From: Streptomyces sp. NBC_01244
GTDB lineage: Bacteria > Actinomycetota > Actinomycetes > Streptomycetales > Streptomycetaceae
Reading direction: 5' to 3'
DNA: 64,000 bases
NCBI RefSeq assembly: GCF_035987325.1
Contig: NZ_CP108488.1
Coordinates: forward strand, 9,362,001-9,426,000
A model generated the notes under the pieces. The model had not been told where the DNA came from. It did no database searches and saw only the letters and a list, made by a program, of their open reading frames with translations. Positions 16,708 through 24,884 of this stretch are shown piece after piece (position 1 is the first letter of the stretch; each line of letters starts with the position of its first letter). Both the position numbers and the translations under genes were made by a program.

Positions 16708-17787
16708 TCAGCGCAGTACGGCCGCCAGCAGGTCGGAGCCCAGGGCCGTCAGGTCGGGCAGGTTGAGGGTGTAACGGACGTAACGGCCCTGTCGGCGGGC
16801 CGTGAGCAGGCCCGCGCGGCGCAGGACGGCGAGGTGGCGGGAGACCTCCGGGGGTGAGAGTTCCCAGGCGTGGGCCAGTTCACCGTTGGTGTGCGGGCCG
16901 CGGGCCAGGGTGCGCAGCAGCCGCAGCCGTACCGGATGGGCGAGTGCGTCCAGTCGCAGCGTGACCGTTGCCAGAGATACGGGCTCTGATGGACCCGGCT
17001 CCGCCACCGGGTACTGCACCACCGGCTGCCATCCGGGCGCGTGGACCGCCACCAGGTGCGGGCGGCCGAAGACACTGGGGATGAAGGTGAGCCCGGTGCC
17101 GTGGGCGGCGGTCGCGTTGTCCTGCAGCTTGTCCACGATGACGCAGTCGCCGTCGGGTGCCAGGGTGACCGCGCCGGAGACCGATGCGAGTGCCGCCCCG
17201 ATGCCCTGGCGCTTGAGCAGGTCGTTCTTCAGGCGCAGGTCGGTTGCGAGTCGCACGGCGACGCCCGTCCAGGCTGCGTCGAAGAAGGCCTCGGCGCACT
17301 GTTCGAGGGTGTCCCGCACCCGTGCCCGTACGGCGGCCGGGTCCGCGAGCAGCCGTTCCGCGAAGGCCTCTTGGAGCGCGCCGCGGGCCTGGGCCAGGTC
17401 CAGTACCCGCTCGCGCGCCGTCGCGTCGGCGAGCGGCGACGGCGCGGCGAAGTGGACCCGGTTGCTGCCGCACGTGGTGACGAGCGCAGCGGTCACGTAC
17501 GTTTCGTCGTCGATGCGGTCCACGCCGTCCAGCTCCTCGGCGAGGGTTGCCCGGGGCCGGGCGGGGACCAGGAAGTCGGCCCGTGAGGACCGCCAGAGGA
17601 ACTCCGCCTCCCGCAACCGCTCGGCCAGCTCCGGCCGCAGACCGGACCAGACGTCCCCAGCCCAGCCGGCGAGCTGCGGGTGATGCCCGGGTTCGGCCAG
17701 CACGTGCAGCATCGCGGTCAGCTCGGCCAGCGGGGAGGCGGCGAACCGCAGCCGCTCGGACGGCAGTCCGCTGATGTCGATCCTCAA
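16708..17787 (-). CDS. ArsR-type regulator with DUF5937-like N-terminus
   Basis: The product is about 359 residues. The N-terminal ~250 residues are the domain found in streptomycete ArsR-like regulators (DUF5937-type). The C-terminal ~80 carry a winged helix: LDALAHPVRLRLLRTLARG, then LSPPEVSRHLAVLRRAGLLT and RQGRYVRYTLN. TTG 17787 sits five bases after GAGGAGG. A GTG at 17793 directly abuts that site and is less likely. The gene is divergent from an MFS exporter, with a long inverted repeat between them, so it probably represses the exporter and itself and is released by an effector. Confidence 0.88.
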   Translation of the reverse strand: MRIDISGLPSERLRFAASPLAELTAMLHVLAEPGHHPQLAGWAGDVWSGLRPELAERLREAEFLWRSSRADFLVPARPRATLAEELDGVDRIDDETYVTAALVTTCGSNRVHFAAPSPLADATARERVLDLAQARGALQEAFAERLLADPAAVRARVRDTLEQCAEAFFDAAWTGVAVRLATDLRLKNDLLKRQGIGAALASVSGAVTLAPDGDCVIVDKLQDNATAAHGTGLTFIPSVFGRPHLVAVHAPGWQPVVQYPVAEPGPSEPVSLATVTLRLDALAHPVRLRLLRTLARGPHTNGELAHAWELSPPEVSRHLAVLRRAGLLTARRQGRYVRYTLNLPDLTALGSDLLAAVLR

Positions 17788-17827
17788 TGTCACCTCCTCA
17801 TCATCACCGACCAGTTGGCGGACGACA

Positions 17828-17858
17828 GCGACGGTTGACGGTGTGCGTCAACCGTCGC
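17828..17858. promoter_or_regulatory. 13-bp-arm inverted repeat between ArsR-like and MFS genes
   Basis: GCGACGGTTGACG (17828-17840) and its exact reverse complement (17846-17858) flank a 5-base spacer. A further half-site, GTTGACG, occurs at 17884-17890, immediately before the MFS start codon. The position between a divergent regulator and a transporter marks it as the likely operator for both promoters. Confidence 0.78.
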
Positions 17859-17892
17859 ACCCCGCCCGGCGCCCGGACGCACCGTTGACGCC

Positions 17893-19197
17893 ATGGCAAC
17901 CACCACCACCAAGATTCGGCCCCGCGCCCTCGTCCGTGCCTCCGGAGGTCCCCGCTATGCCGTCGCCCTGGCCGTGGACGCGCTCGGCACCGGCCTGCTG
18001 CGTCCCTTCCTGCTGCTCTACGGGGTGACCGTGCTGGAGCTGTCCGCGCCGGCCACCGGTATCGCCATGACGGCCGGCGTCGTCCTGGGTCTGGTGTGCA
18101 TGCCCGGGGTGGGCCGATGGCTGGACCGGGGCGCACGCAGCACGGTCGTCGCGGCGTCGATGCTGGTACGGGTGCTGGGCGTGGCGCTGTTGCTGGCCAC
18201 CCCGGCGGGTCACGTCTGGCTGTTCGCGACGGCGGCGCTCTTCCTCGGCATCGGCAACCAGGCGTGGCCGGCCGCCCACGCGGCCCTCGTGGCCACGATC
18301 GCCCACGGCCGGGAACGCGACGTCGCCCTCGCGGCAGGGCGTGCTCTGCGCAACGCCGGCCTGGGCGTGGGCGCGCTCCTCGCCACCGCGTGCCTGGCGG
18401 GCGGCACCACCGCCTTGCAGGCGCTGGCGGCGGTCACCGGGGTCGCCTACCTCACGGCGGCGGTGTTGGCATGGTCGGTCCACCTGCACGCGCGCCCGGC
18501 CGATGCCCCGGCCAAGGACGGGGTCGGGGACGGGGCCGGGGTCGGGAACGACGGGCCCGCACCACGGATGCGCGGGCTGCTTGCCGCCAACGTGGTCTAC
18601 GTCTTCTGCCTCAACGTCCCCGAAATCGCGCTCCCTCTGGTCCTGTTGACTCAGTTGCACGCGTCCCCCGTGTGGTCGGCGGCCATCTTCGTGGCCAACA
18701 CGGTGCTGGTGGTCGCCCTGCAGGTGCCGGTCACCGTCCTGATGTCCCGGTTCTCCCGGCGGACCTCGCTGGCTCTCGCGGGCGTGGTACTCGCCGCGTC
18801 CTACCTCGGTTTCCTCGCGGCCACCTCACTGGGACACGGCTGGGGTGCCGCGGCTGTCGCCGCGGTGTCCGTGGTCTGCACCATCGGCGAGATCCTCTAC
18901 GCCGGCAGCGCCACCGCCCTCGTCACCGCCCTCGCCCCCGCCCCTGTCCTGGGCCGCTCCCTCGCTCGCTTCCAGCTCTCCACGGGGTTCGGCCTGGCCG
19001 TCTCGCCCGCGGTCATCACCTCTCTCGCATCCCGCGGCCCGTCCGCCCTCTGGGGCAGCCTCGCCGCTGCGACGCTCCTCGCCGCCTCGGCCGTCGCCAC
19101 CGAGAAGGGCCAAGGACCACGGCTCGGCGGTTGCCCGGCCCCCGAAGGGCGGTGCTCGTCAGAGGCCGGGAAGGCGCCCACCGTTCAACTGCCGTAG
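17893..19197 (+). CDS. Major facilitator superfamily transporter
   Basis: The 434-residue protein has about 12 hydrophobic segments and MFS-like inter-helix charges (GRWLDRGARS after helix 2-3, SRFSRRTS in the second half). A hydrophilic Gly/Asp-rich loop near residues 196-222 separates the two six-helix halves. ATG 17893 has no clear ribosome-binding site, and a regulator half-site ends three bases upstream, so the message may be leaderless or the start slightly different. The divergent ArsR-like regulator and palindrome suggest inducible efflux. The substrate is unknown. Confidence 0.88.
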   Translation: MATTTTKIRPRALVRASGGPRYAVALAVDALGTGLLRPFLLLYGVTVLELSAPATGIAMTAGVVLGLVCMPGVGRWLDRGARSTVVAASMLVRVLGVALLLATPAGHVWLFATAALFLGIGNQAWPAAHAALVATIAHGRERDVALAAGRALRNAGLGVGALLATACLAGGTTALQALAAVTGVAYLTAAVLAWSVHLHARPADAPAKDGVGDGAGVGNDGPAPRMRGLLAANVVYVFCLNVPEIALPLVLLTQLHASPVWSAAIFVANTVLVVALQVPVTVLMSRFSRRTSLALAGVVLAASYLGFLAATSLGHGWGAAAVAAVSVVCTIGEILYAGSATALVTALAPAPVLGRSLARFQLSTGFGLAVSPAVITSLASRGPSALWGSLAAATLLAASAVATEKGQGPRLGGCPAPEGRCSSEAGKAPTVQLP

Positions 19198-19341
19198 CGC
19201 GGCCGAGTGCGAGAGCAGCGCGATCGCGGCGACCAACAGGCGCAGGAACATCGCCACGACGCTGCGCAGCCTCAAGAAGGCCCTGGAAACCGGCTGAAAG
19301 GCCGGCACCGCCGGCACCGCACTCTGTCCGCGGGCGCCGGG

Positions 19342-19917
19342 CCTTCGCGCGAGGACCTCGTGTTCGCGGCGCGTGAGGTCCTCGGGCAGGGCGGATCCCG
19401 ACACGGGGGCATGCGCGGTCGTGGTCGTGGCCGTGTTCCTGACGGTGGCGAGCAGCCGGTCCTGTACTTCGCGGTCGAGTACGGACTGACCGGCGGCGGC
19501 CGCCCGGATGGCGCGGGTGATGTCCTCGCGTCCCGCTTTCTTCGTCAGGTACCCGCGGGATCCCGCGCCCAGTGCGCCCAGGATCGAGTCGTCGTCGGCG
19601 AAGGTGGTGAGCACGACCACCGCCACCCGGGGGTACTGCTCGCACAGCCGGCGGGTCGTCTCGATCAGCGCGTGTACGGTCCACTGCGCCTGCTTCAGGC
19701 TCTCTTTGACCAGGGCGTGGGCTTTGGCATTGGCTTCCCGGACCTTCTCCAGGTCACCGGTGTCGATCAACGCGTCGGTCAGTTCCAGCTGCATGTTGAT
19801 CCCGGCCAGTGAGTGCGCCAGTACGTCGTGCACGTCCCGGGCGATCCGGCCGCGTTCGCTCAGCACGGCCGTCCGCGCCTCGGCTCGGTCGGCTCGGTCG
19901 GTGGTGGTCCTGTTCAT
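19342..19917 (-). pseudogene. Histidine kinase fused by deletion to a response regulator
   Basis: From ATG 19917 the frame gives a HisKA_3 dimerisation domain (RGRIARDVHDVLAHSLAGIN). Near residue 84 of this frame (about 19662) it passes directly into the second half of a NarL receiver (TTRRLCEQYPRVAVVVLTTF, GSRGYLTKKAGREDI) and the start of a LuxR domain (LTRREHEVLARR). The kinase ATPase, its membrane part, and the receiver N-terminus with its phospho-Asp are absent, and the helix-turn-helix is cut short. This is a simple in-frame deletion across an adjacent kinase-regulator pair, leaving a non-functional chimera. Confidence 0.82.
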
Positions 19918-20019
19918 CGCGCCGGCCTGCAGGGCGAAGTCCGCAGGGTCGGCCTTGCCGCCGGGACTGGTCCGTGCCCGGGTCCCAACGGGCGCTGCAT
20001 CGGGCACCGTTGTCCGGCG

Positions 20020-20161
20020 GTCCTGGTGCCACGATTCGGGCGGCGGAGGAGGAGTTCTCCTCCGCGTGGACCGGGGCCGAGAGGCCGGTCAGGGTCAGCG
20101 CGACCGCGGTGGTGGCCGTCAGCCACGCCCGGCGTATTCGGGTGGGGGACCTGCGCCGGGT
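20020..20161 (-). pseudogene. Signal-peptide remnant of a secreted protein
   Basis: A minus-strand frame reads TRRRSPTRIRRAWLTATTAV, then ALTLTGLSAPVHAEENSSSA. This is a well-formed signal peptide with an AHA-type cleavage site, followed by about 20 more residues (ARIVAPGPPDNGARC). There is no ATG or GTG in frame at its start, and the frame runs into unrelated sequence before the kinase fragment. It starts at the stop codon of the methyltransferase. The mature protein is lost. Confidence 0.5.
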
Positions 20162-20790
20162 CAGGCGGGTCGTGTCGCAAAGCAGAAGAAGTGCTCCTCG
20201 GGCCCCGCGAGGGGATCCGCGGGTACGAAGGACGACGTGTGGTGGTGGAGCACTTCGAGGCCGGCTGCCCTCAGCTGCCGCAGGTGCTGGTCCGCGGACA
20301 GGCTGCTGACGGTCACCGGATGGCCCATCCACTCGATGTCCAGCCCCCGGATGTCTCCCGGGACCGTGGCCAGCACGAGGTAACCGCCCGGCGCGATCCA
20401 GGACGCCATCCGGTCCAGGGCGGCAGCGATGTCGGACTGGTCCATGACCAGAAGGGGGAAGAAGGAGCACACGGCGTCGAAGCCGGCCGCCCGGGGCACG
20501 TACGTGCGTACGTCGGCCTGCTCGAAACGCGCCCCTGGGAGCCGGGCACGGGCCGTCTCGACCATGGCCGCCGACACGTCGATCCCGGTCACGGTGTGCC
20601 CGGCACGGACGAGCACCTCCGCCGTGGGCCTGCCGGTGCCGCTGCCCACGTCCAGCACCTGAGCTCCGGATGGCAGCCGCTCCACGAGCCATTGCAGGGC
20701 CTCCAACTGCGCGGGCACGGACCCGAACAGGTCCTCGTACCGCTCCCCAAGCGCGTCGAACACCTCGGCCGCGCTCTTGCGTCGGGTCAT
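20161..20790 (-). CDS. SAM-dependent class I methyltransferase
   Basis: The 209-residue soluble enzyme has motif I VLDVGSGTGRP (about residues 45-55), an acidic strand-2 end in VTGIDVS, and a motif IV region AGFDAVCSFFPLLVMD. The Rossmann layout is that of small-molecule methyltransferases (Methyltransf_25 type). ATG 20790 follows GAGGAGGGG. The substrate cannot be inferred. There is no obvious operon partner. Confidence 0.87.
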   Translation of the reverse strand: MTRRKSAAEVFDALGERYEDLFGSVPAQLEALQWLVERLPSGAQVLDVGSGTGRPTAEVLVRAGHTVTGIDVSAAMVETARARLPGARFEQADVRTYVPRAAGFDAVCSFFPLLVMDQSDIAAALDRMASWIAPGGYLVLATVPGDIRGLDIEWMGHPVTVSSLSADQHLRQLRAAGLEVLHHHTSSFVPADPLAGPEEHFFCFATRPA

Positions 20791-20923
20791 GTCCCCTCCT
20801 CGTGTCGGCTGTTGCCACGCTACCGGCCGCCTCGACCCGGCACCCCAGCTCTCCCCTTTTGGGCCTGCCGGCCGGTCAGCCGGACCCGGCTCCGCCTTCC
20901 CCCGGGTGCGGACCGTCCGGTGA

Positions 20924-22918
20924 TCAGGCGCCGTACACCCGGAACTCGGCGACTTGACCGGCGGGCCAGCCCGTATTGGAGGTGAAGACGAGCCGCAGGT
21001 GACGGGCCGTGGTGGCGGCGGGCAGGGCCAGGGTGGTGGTGTTCCCGGTGGACGGGTCGAAAGTGTGGGCCGAGGCGCCGAGCAGGTGACTGAAAGTAGT
21101 GCCGTCGGCGCTGCCCTGGACGGCGACGGTCTGCGTACGGGTGGCCCACGCGGTGGCCGGAGGGAGGGTGAGGACGATGCGGCGGACTCCCACGGAGTTG
21201 CCCAGGTCTACCTGGAGCCATTGGGGGAAAGCGTTGTTGGCGCTCTCCCAGTACGTGTTCGCCTGACCGTCCACGGCGTAGCCCGATCCGTACACCTGGG
21301 TGTGGCTGCTCTCGGCGGTCGGCCGGTTCAGGGCCAGGTCGACGGAGGGGGAGCCGCTGGCGGCGGTGGTCGGGGTCACCTGCCCGGACGGCTGGGAGAT
21401 GGAGCCTGCCGCATCGAGAGCCTGCACGTCGAAGGCGTAGGACGTCGAGGCGGTGAGCCCGGTCACCGTGAACGTGGTGGAGCTCCCCGGGGCCGTTCCG
21501 ATCGGGGTGGCGCCGGCGCCGGTGATCCGGCGGATCCGGTAGCCCGTCACGCCGATGTCGTCGGTGGAGGCCGTCCAGGCCAGCGTGACGGTGGTGTCGG
21601 TCACGGCCGTCGCGTGCAGGTTGCCGGGGGGCGTCGGGGCAGCCGTGTCCCCGCCGACGACCGGCGGGGTCGGGCGGACGGGGGTGAGGGGGATCTGCCC
21701 CTTCAGCATCCGGGCGCCGTCGCCCGTCAGCCGCAGGTAGTAGTCGGACGAGCAGGCGGTCCCGTCCTCGTCGAGGGCCGCGAGGCCCGATCCGGTCGGC
21801 ACCCACAGCTGGGACTCGGCGGTCTTGGCGATCTGGTTGCCCTCGTTGTACTCGTCGAACATGGAGATGTACGCACTCGGGACCCCGGCCCGGCCCATGT
21901 TGTAGAACTGCCGCCACATGAAGTCGCCGTGGGCGCGCTGCCGCTCGGTCACCCCTCCGGGCAGGACGCACGGCTGGTAGTCGATTCCGTGTGCGGTGCA
22001 TTCGGCGAGGTCGGGCACGGTCGCGACGTTGTAGAAGTTGTCGGCGTCCCCGGCGTTGCCGATCCGGCCGACCATCCACGGCGAGAGCATGTCGAAGGCG
22101 TGGTAGACCCCGGAGAAGCCGGGACGCGAGTCCCGGTCTCCCGTCCGCCACCAGGTCGGTACTCCGCCGATCACGTAACAACCCTGCTGCTTGAACCAAT
22201 TGAGGACATCCAGGCAGGCGTCCGGGGCGAAGGGGCGCTGGTTGTCGTTGAAGCCGAAGCCCCAGAGACACACGGCGGGCTTGCCGTTCTGCCGGGCGTA
22301 CGCGGGCGAGCCGGTGTGGGCCCGCATCTTGTTCACCCAGTCGGCCTTGATGTCCGTCTGCATGGACGTCCAGTCGGAAACGTCGTACATCACGTAGAAC
22401 TTGACGCCCTGGGACTCGGCCGCGCTGCGCACCTTCCCCGCCATCGCGTCGCGGGTCGGCCCCTCGCCGCCGGTGGGGTTGAAGCGCTGGAGTGCGGCCG
22501 TGTCGATGCCGTACTCCTTCATCCAGCGGAAGTGCACGTCGACGGTCGACTGATCGTAGGAGGAGAACAGCGAAGCGGGCTGTCCGTTGCCCAGGTTCCC
22601 GAAACCGGTGCGGTACGTGGTCGGATAGTCGCGGACATCGGGCCACGCCACGATGGCCCTGTTCGACGTGGACGGTGTCTGGCTCCAGTTCTGGGCCCAG
22701 TGCCACCAGCCGTTGATCGGGGCGCCGTCGCCGGCGCACGCGAACCAGCCCTGGTACCCCACGGTGACCTTGCCGACGACATCGCCGGGCGCACTCGCCG
22801 CGCGTGCGCCGTCGGCGAGCGCGGTCCGGGAGGCTCCGACTACTCCGGCGAGTCCGACAACTCCGGTGGCTCCGGCGGCTGTAGCGGCCTGCAGAACCGT
22901 ACGACGCGTGACACCCAT
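20924..22918 (-). CDS. Tat-exported GH99/GH71-like glycosidase with Fn3 and F5/8C domains
   Basis: The 664-residue protein starts at ATG 22918 with GGAGGAG upstream. The N-terminus VTRRTVLQAATAAGATG is a twin-arginine signal. The next ~390 residues form the catalytic TIM-barrel-like region (VGYQGWFACAGDG, MYDVSDWTSMQTD, GFNDNQRPFAPD, AYISMFDEYNEG) seen in streptomycete GH99/GH71-like and xylosidase/arabinosidase-named proteins. A fibronectin type III domain (about 425-510) and a discoidin/F5-8C carbohydrate-binding module (about 524-664) follow. I infer an extracellular enzyme attacking plant or microbial polysaccharide. The substrate is unproven. Confidence 0.85.
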   Translation of the reverse strand: MGVTRRTVLQAATAAGATGVVGLAGVVGASRTALADGARAASAPGDVVGKVTVGYQGWFACAGDGAPINGWWHWAQNWSQTPSTSNRAIVAWPDVRDYPTTYRTGFGNLGNGQPASLFSSYDQSTVDVHFRWMKEYGIDTAALQRFNPTGGEGPTRDAMAGKVRSAAESQGVKFYVMYDVSDWTSMQTDIKADWVNKMRAHTGSPAYARQNGKPAVCLWGFGFNDNQRPFAPDACLDVLNWFKQQGCYVIGGVPTWWRTGDRDSRPGFSGVYHAFDMLSPWMVGRIGNAGDADNFYNVATVPDLAECTAHGIDYQPCVLPGGVTERQRAHGDFMWRQFYNMGRAGVPSAYISMFDEYNEGNQIAKTAESQLWVPTGSGLAALDEDGTACSSDYYLRLTGDGARMLKGQIPLTPVRPTPPVVGGDTAAPTPPGNLHATAVTDTTVTLAWTASTDDIGVTGYRIRRITGAGATPIGTAPGSSTTFTVTGLTASTSYAFDVQALDAAGSISQPSGQVTPTTAASGSPSVDLALNRPTAESSHTQVYGSGYAVDGQANTYWESANNAFPQWLQVDLGNSVGVRRIVLTLPPATAWATRTQTVAVQGSADGTTFSHLLGASAHTFDPSTGNTTTLALPAATTARHLRLVFTSNTGWPAGQVAEFRVYGA

Positions 22919-23059
22919 CTGGATCTCCTCCGACTGTTCGTCGCATCCGCTGCCGCGGGGTGGTTCGGCGCGCGGGGGCGTCGGCAGCGCTGACGCGGGA
23001 GAGCGTATGGAGCCGAGTGCAGGGATGCAATAGAGAGCCATTTATTCGCAAAAACCAAA

Positions 23060-23246
23060 ACGAGTAACGCAAAGCAGCGACGCCGGGGCGTACCTCGCCG
23101 GCCTGTTCGCCTGCGTCGAGGAGGCGCTGGACGGCGGCGGTGACGGGGGCCAGGAGGCGCTGATAACTTCCTGGGCGGCCGCGGAGTGCAGCGCTTCGCC
23201 GAGGCCGTGCTTGATGCGCGCGTACCCCGTCAGGGTGGTGAACCAA
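23060..23246 (-). pseudogene. TetR-family C-terminal remnant
   Basis: Two minus-strand frames together give FTTLTGYARIKHGLGEALHS and then, after a frame change, YQRLLAPVTAAVQRLLDAG and EQAGEVRPGV. This is the ligand-domain sequence common in actinobacterial TetR proteins. The helix-turn-helix is absent. It lies back to back with a decayed aldo/keto reductase and may once have regulated it. Confidence 0.5.
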
Positions 23247-23253
23247 CTTCGCA

Positions 23254-23875
23254 GTGCCGGACCGTGGCCACCCGGTCTGGTCCTACGGGTCGAGCGAGGA
23301 GATCCTCGGCCGGGCCCTGAAGGACTACGCGAATCGCGACGACGTTGTCATCACCACCAAGGTCCGCCACGACATGCGCCCGGGCAGCCCCAACGGGGGT
23401 GGCCTGTCCCGTAAGGCGATCACGACCGAGATCGACCACAGCCTGCGCCGGCGACCGCGCGGCCACCGACGGCGGCTACGCCGACCTCCTCTACAAGGCC
23501 AGTGCCGACAGCGACCGCCTGATCATCGACGAAGTCGGGGCCATCGCGCAGACCCGCGGGATCTCCCGCGCCCAGGTCTCCCTGGCCTGGCTGCGCCGCA
23601 ACCCCATCGTGGCCGCGCCCCTGGTCGGCGGACGGACCATCGAGCAGATCAACGAGGCCGTGGCCTCACTCGACCTGGACCTGACCGACGGGGAAGCCCA
23701 CCGCCTCGAAGCCCCGTGCACCCCCCCCCGCTACGACTTCCAAGGCGTATCCGACTCCGCCGAACTGGAACGCATCAAGGCAGGCATCCCATCCCCGGCT
23801 ACGCCAACGTCTGACACCGGCGCTCCGCAGGCCCACGGATCCGCAGTCATGCTGTTCCTGGCGGTGCGGGAGTAG
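23254..23875 (+). pseudogene. Aldo/keto reductase, internally deleted
   Basis: The first frame reads YGSSEEILGRALKDYANRDD then VVITTKVRHDMRPGSPNGGG and SRKAITTEIDHSLRR. This is the start of an aldo/keto reductase barrel lacking its N-terminus with the catalytic Asp/Tyr region. Near 23455 the text jumps, in another frame, to ADLLYKASADSDRLIIDEVG and GISRAQVSLAWLRRNPIVAA, the C-terminal strands and cofactor loop. The middle (HRWD region) is missing. The gene is dead. Confidence 0.78.
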
Positions 23876-23885
23876 CGTTCTCGGC

Positions 23886-24647
23886 ATGGACCTTCGCACC
23901 ACAGTCGAGCGTGCTCGACGCCTCAAGCACCTGCACGCCGAGTACACGCCGCTCGTGCTGCCGACCGTCTGGGACGTCTGGTCCGCGAGGACGGCAGCCG
24001 ACGCCGGATTCCCCGCGCTGACGGTCGGCAGTCATCCGCTCGCCGGCTCCCGAGGAGCGGAGGACCATGAGGGGCAGACCTTCGAGGAGGTGCTCACCGC
24101 CGTCCGGCCCATCATCGCGGCCGTCGACGTCCCCGTGTCAGTGGACCTGGAGGCAGGGTACGGGCAGGAGCCCGCGGATCTCATCGCCGGACTCATCGAG
24201 GTCGGCGGCGTCGGCCTCAACATCGAGGACACCGTCCATTCGGACGGCGGACGTCTACGCAGCACACAGGAGCACGCCCGCTACGTCGCAGGCCTGCGGA
24301 CGGCTGCTGACGACGCCGGGATCCCGGTCTGGGTCAACGGGCGCACCGACGTCTTCGCGCATGCGCAGGACGCCGGAGCCGTCCTCCACGAGGCGATCGA
24401 GCGGCTGCGGGCGCTGGAGCACGCCGGTGCCGACAGTGTCTACCCGGTACGCATTCAGGACGACGACGAGCTGCTCGAGGCGGTGACCGGTGCCGTCGCC
24501 ATTCCCGTGAACTCCACGGCCCACCCCGTCCAGCACGACCTTGAGCGCTTTCGCCGCCTGGGTGTCAGGCGGATCACTTATGGTCCGCTGCTGCAAATCG
24601 CGATGACGGATGCGATGAAGGACATGCTCGGGCCGTGGACACCCTGA
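23886..24647 (+). CDS. PEP mutase / isocitrate lyase superfamily enzyme
   Basis: The 253-residue enzyme has the superfamily signature: a DVWSARTAADAGFPAL entry, VSVDLEAGYG (metal-binding Asp/Glu near 87-89), GLNIED (111-115 region), and a basic VWVNGRTDVF segment. Members cleave or form C-C or C-P bonds in oxaloacetate-like substrates. This short form is common in actinobacteria and usually annotated only to superfamily level. ATG 23886 lies 10 bases after the dead reductase's stop. A strong terminator follows. Confidence 0.88.
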   Translation: MDLRTTVERARRLKHLHAEYTPLVLPTVWDVWSARTAADAGFPALTVGSHPLAGSRGAEDHEGQTFEEVLTAVRPIIAAVDVPVSVDLEAGYGQEPADLIAGLIEVGGVGLNIEDTVHSDGGRLRSTQEHARYVAGLRTAADDAGIPVWVNGRTDVFAHAQDAGAVLHEAIERLRALEHAGADSVYPVRIQDDDELLEAVTGAVAIPVNSTAHPVQHDLERFRRLGVRRITYGPLLQIAMTDAMKDMLGPWTP

Positions 24648-24667
24648 ACTGAACTGAACTGAACGAG

Positions 24668-24705
24668 CTCCGGTGATCCGGCCCGTACGGTCCGGATCAC
24701 CGGAG
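24668..24705 (+). terminator. Rho-independent-type hairpin
   Basis: CTCCGGTGATCCGG (24668-24681) and its perfect complement (24692-24705) make a 14-bp stem with a 10-base loop, just after the PEP mutase-like gene. It is preceded by four tandem CTGAA units at the stop codon. No U-tract follows, as is usual in streptomycetes. Confidence 0.8.
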
Positions 24706-24732
24706 CGGGAGGGCGGCTGAGGGCCGGCCGAA

Positions 24733-24852
24733 GGTCAGTCGGAGATCCCCTACAGCGAGACCGGTCCGGCCGGGATGCGGTGCGTGGTGCCGTTCTCCGA
24801 GGACGGGGCGACGAACGACGGGGCCACACCAACGGCATCGGCAGCGACGTGA
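24733..24852 (+). pseudogene. Short coding-like C-terminal fragment
   Basis: A 39-codon frame with strong GC-rich third positions reads GQSEIPYSETGPAGMRCVVP then FSEDGATNDGATPTASAAT and a stop. It has no start and resembles the tail of a larger protein. The family is not recognised. Confidence 0.3.
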
Positions 24853-24884
24853 CCCCCCGCGGGGCAGCAGCGCTCGCCCGGTCG

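Noticed and set aside
20820-23246. An 808-codon minus-strand open frame covering the glycosidase gene
   Set aside because: Arg/Pro-rich shadow of the real frame; the real one has a Tat signal, Fn3 and F5/8C domains. Only its first ~60 codons hold a TetR remnant.
24647-24666. Tandem CTGAA units as a possible regulatory repeat
   Set aside because: Only four units at a stop codon; they read through as repeated stops and are more likely slippage than function.
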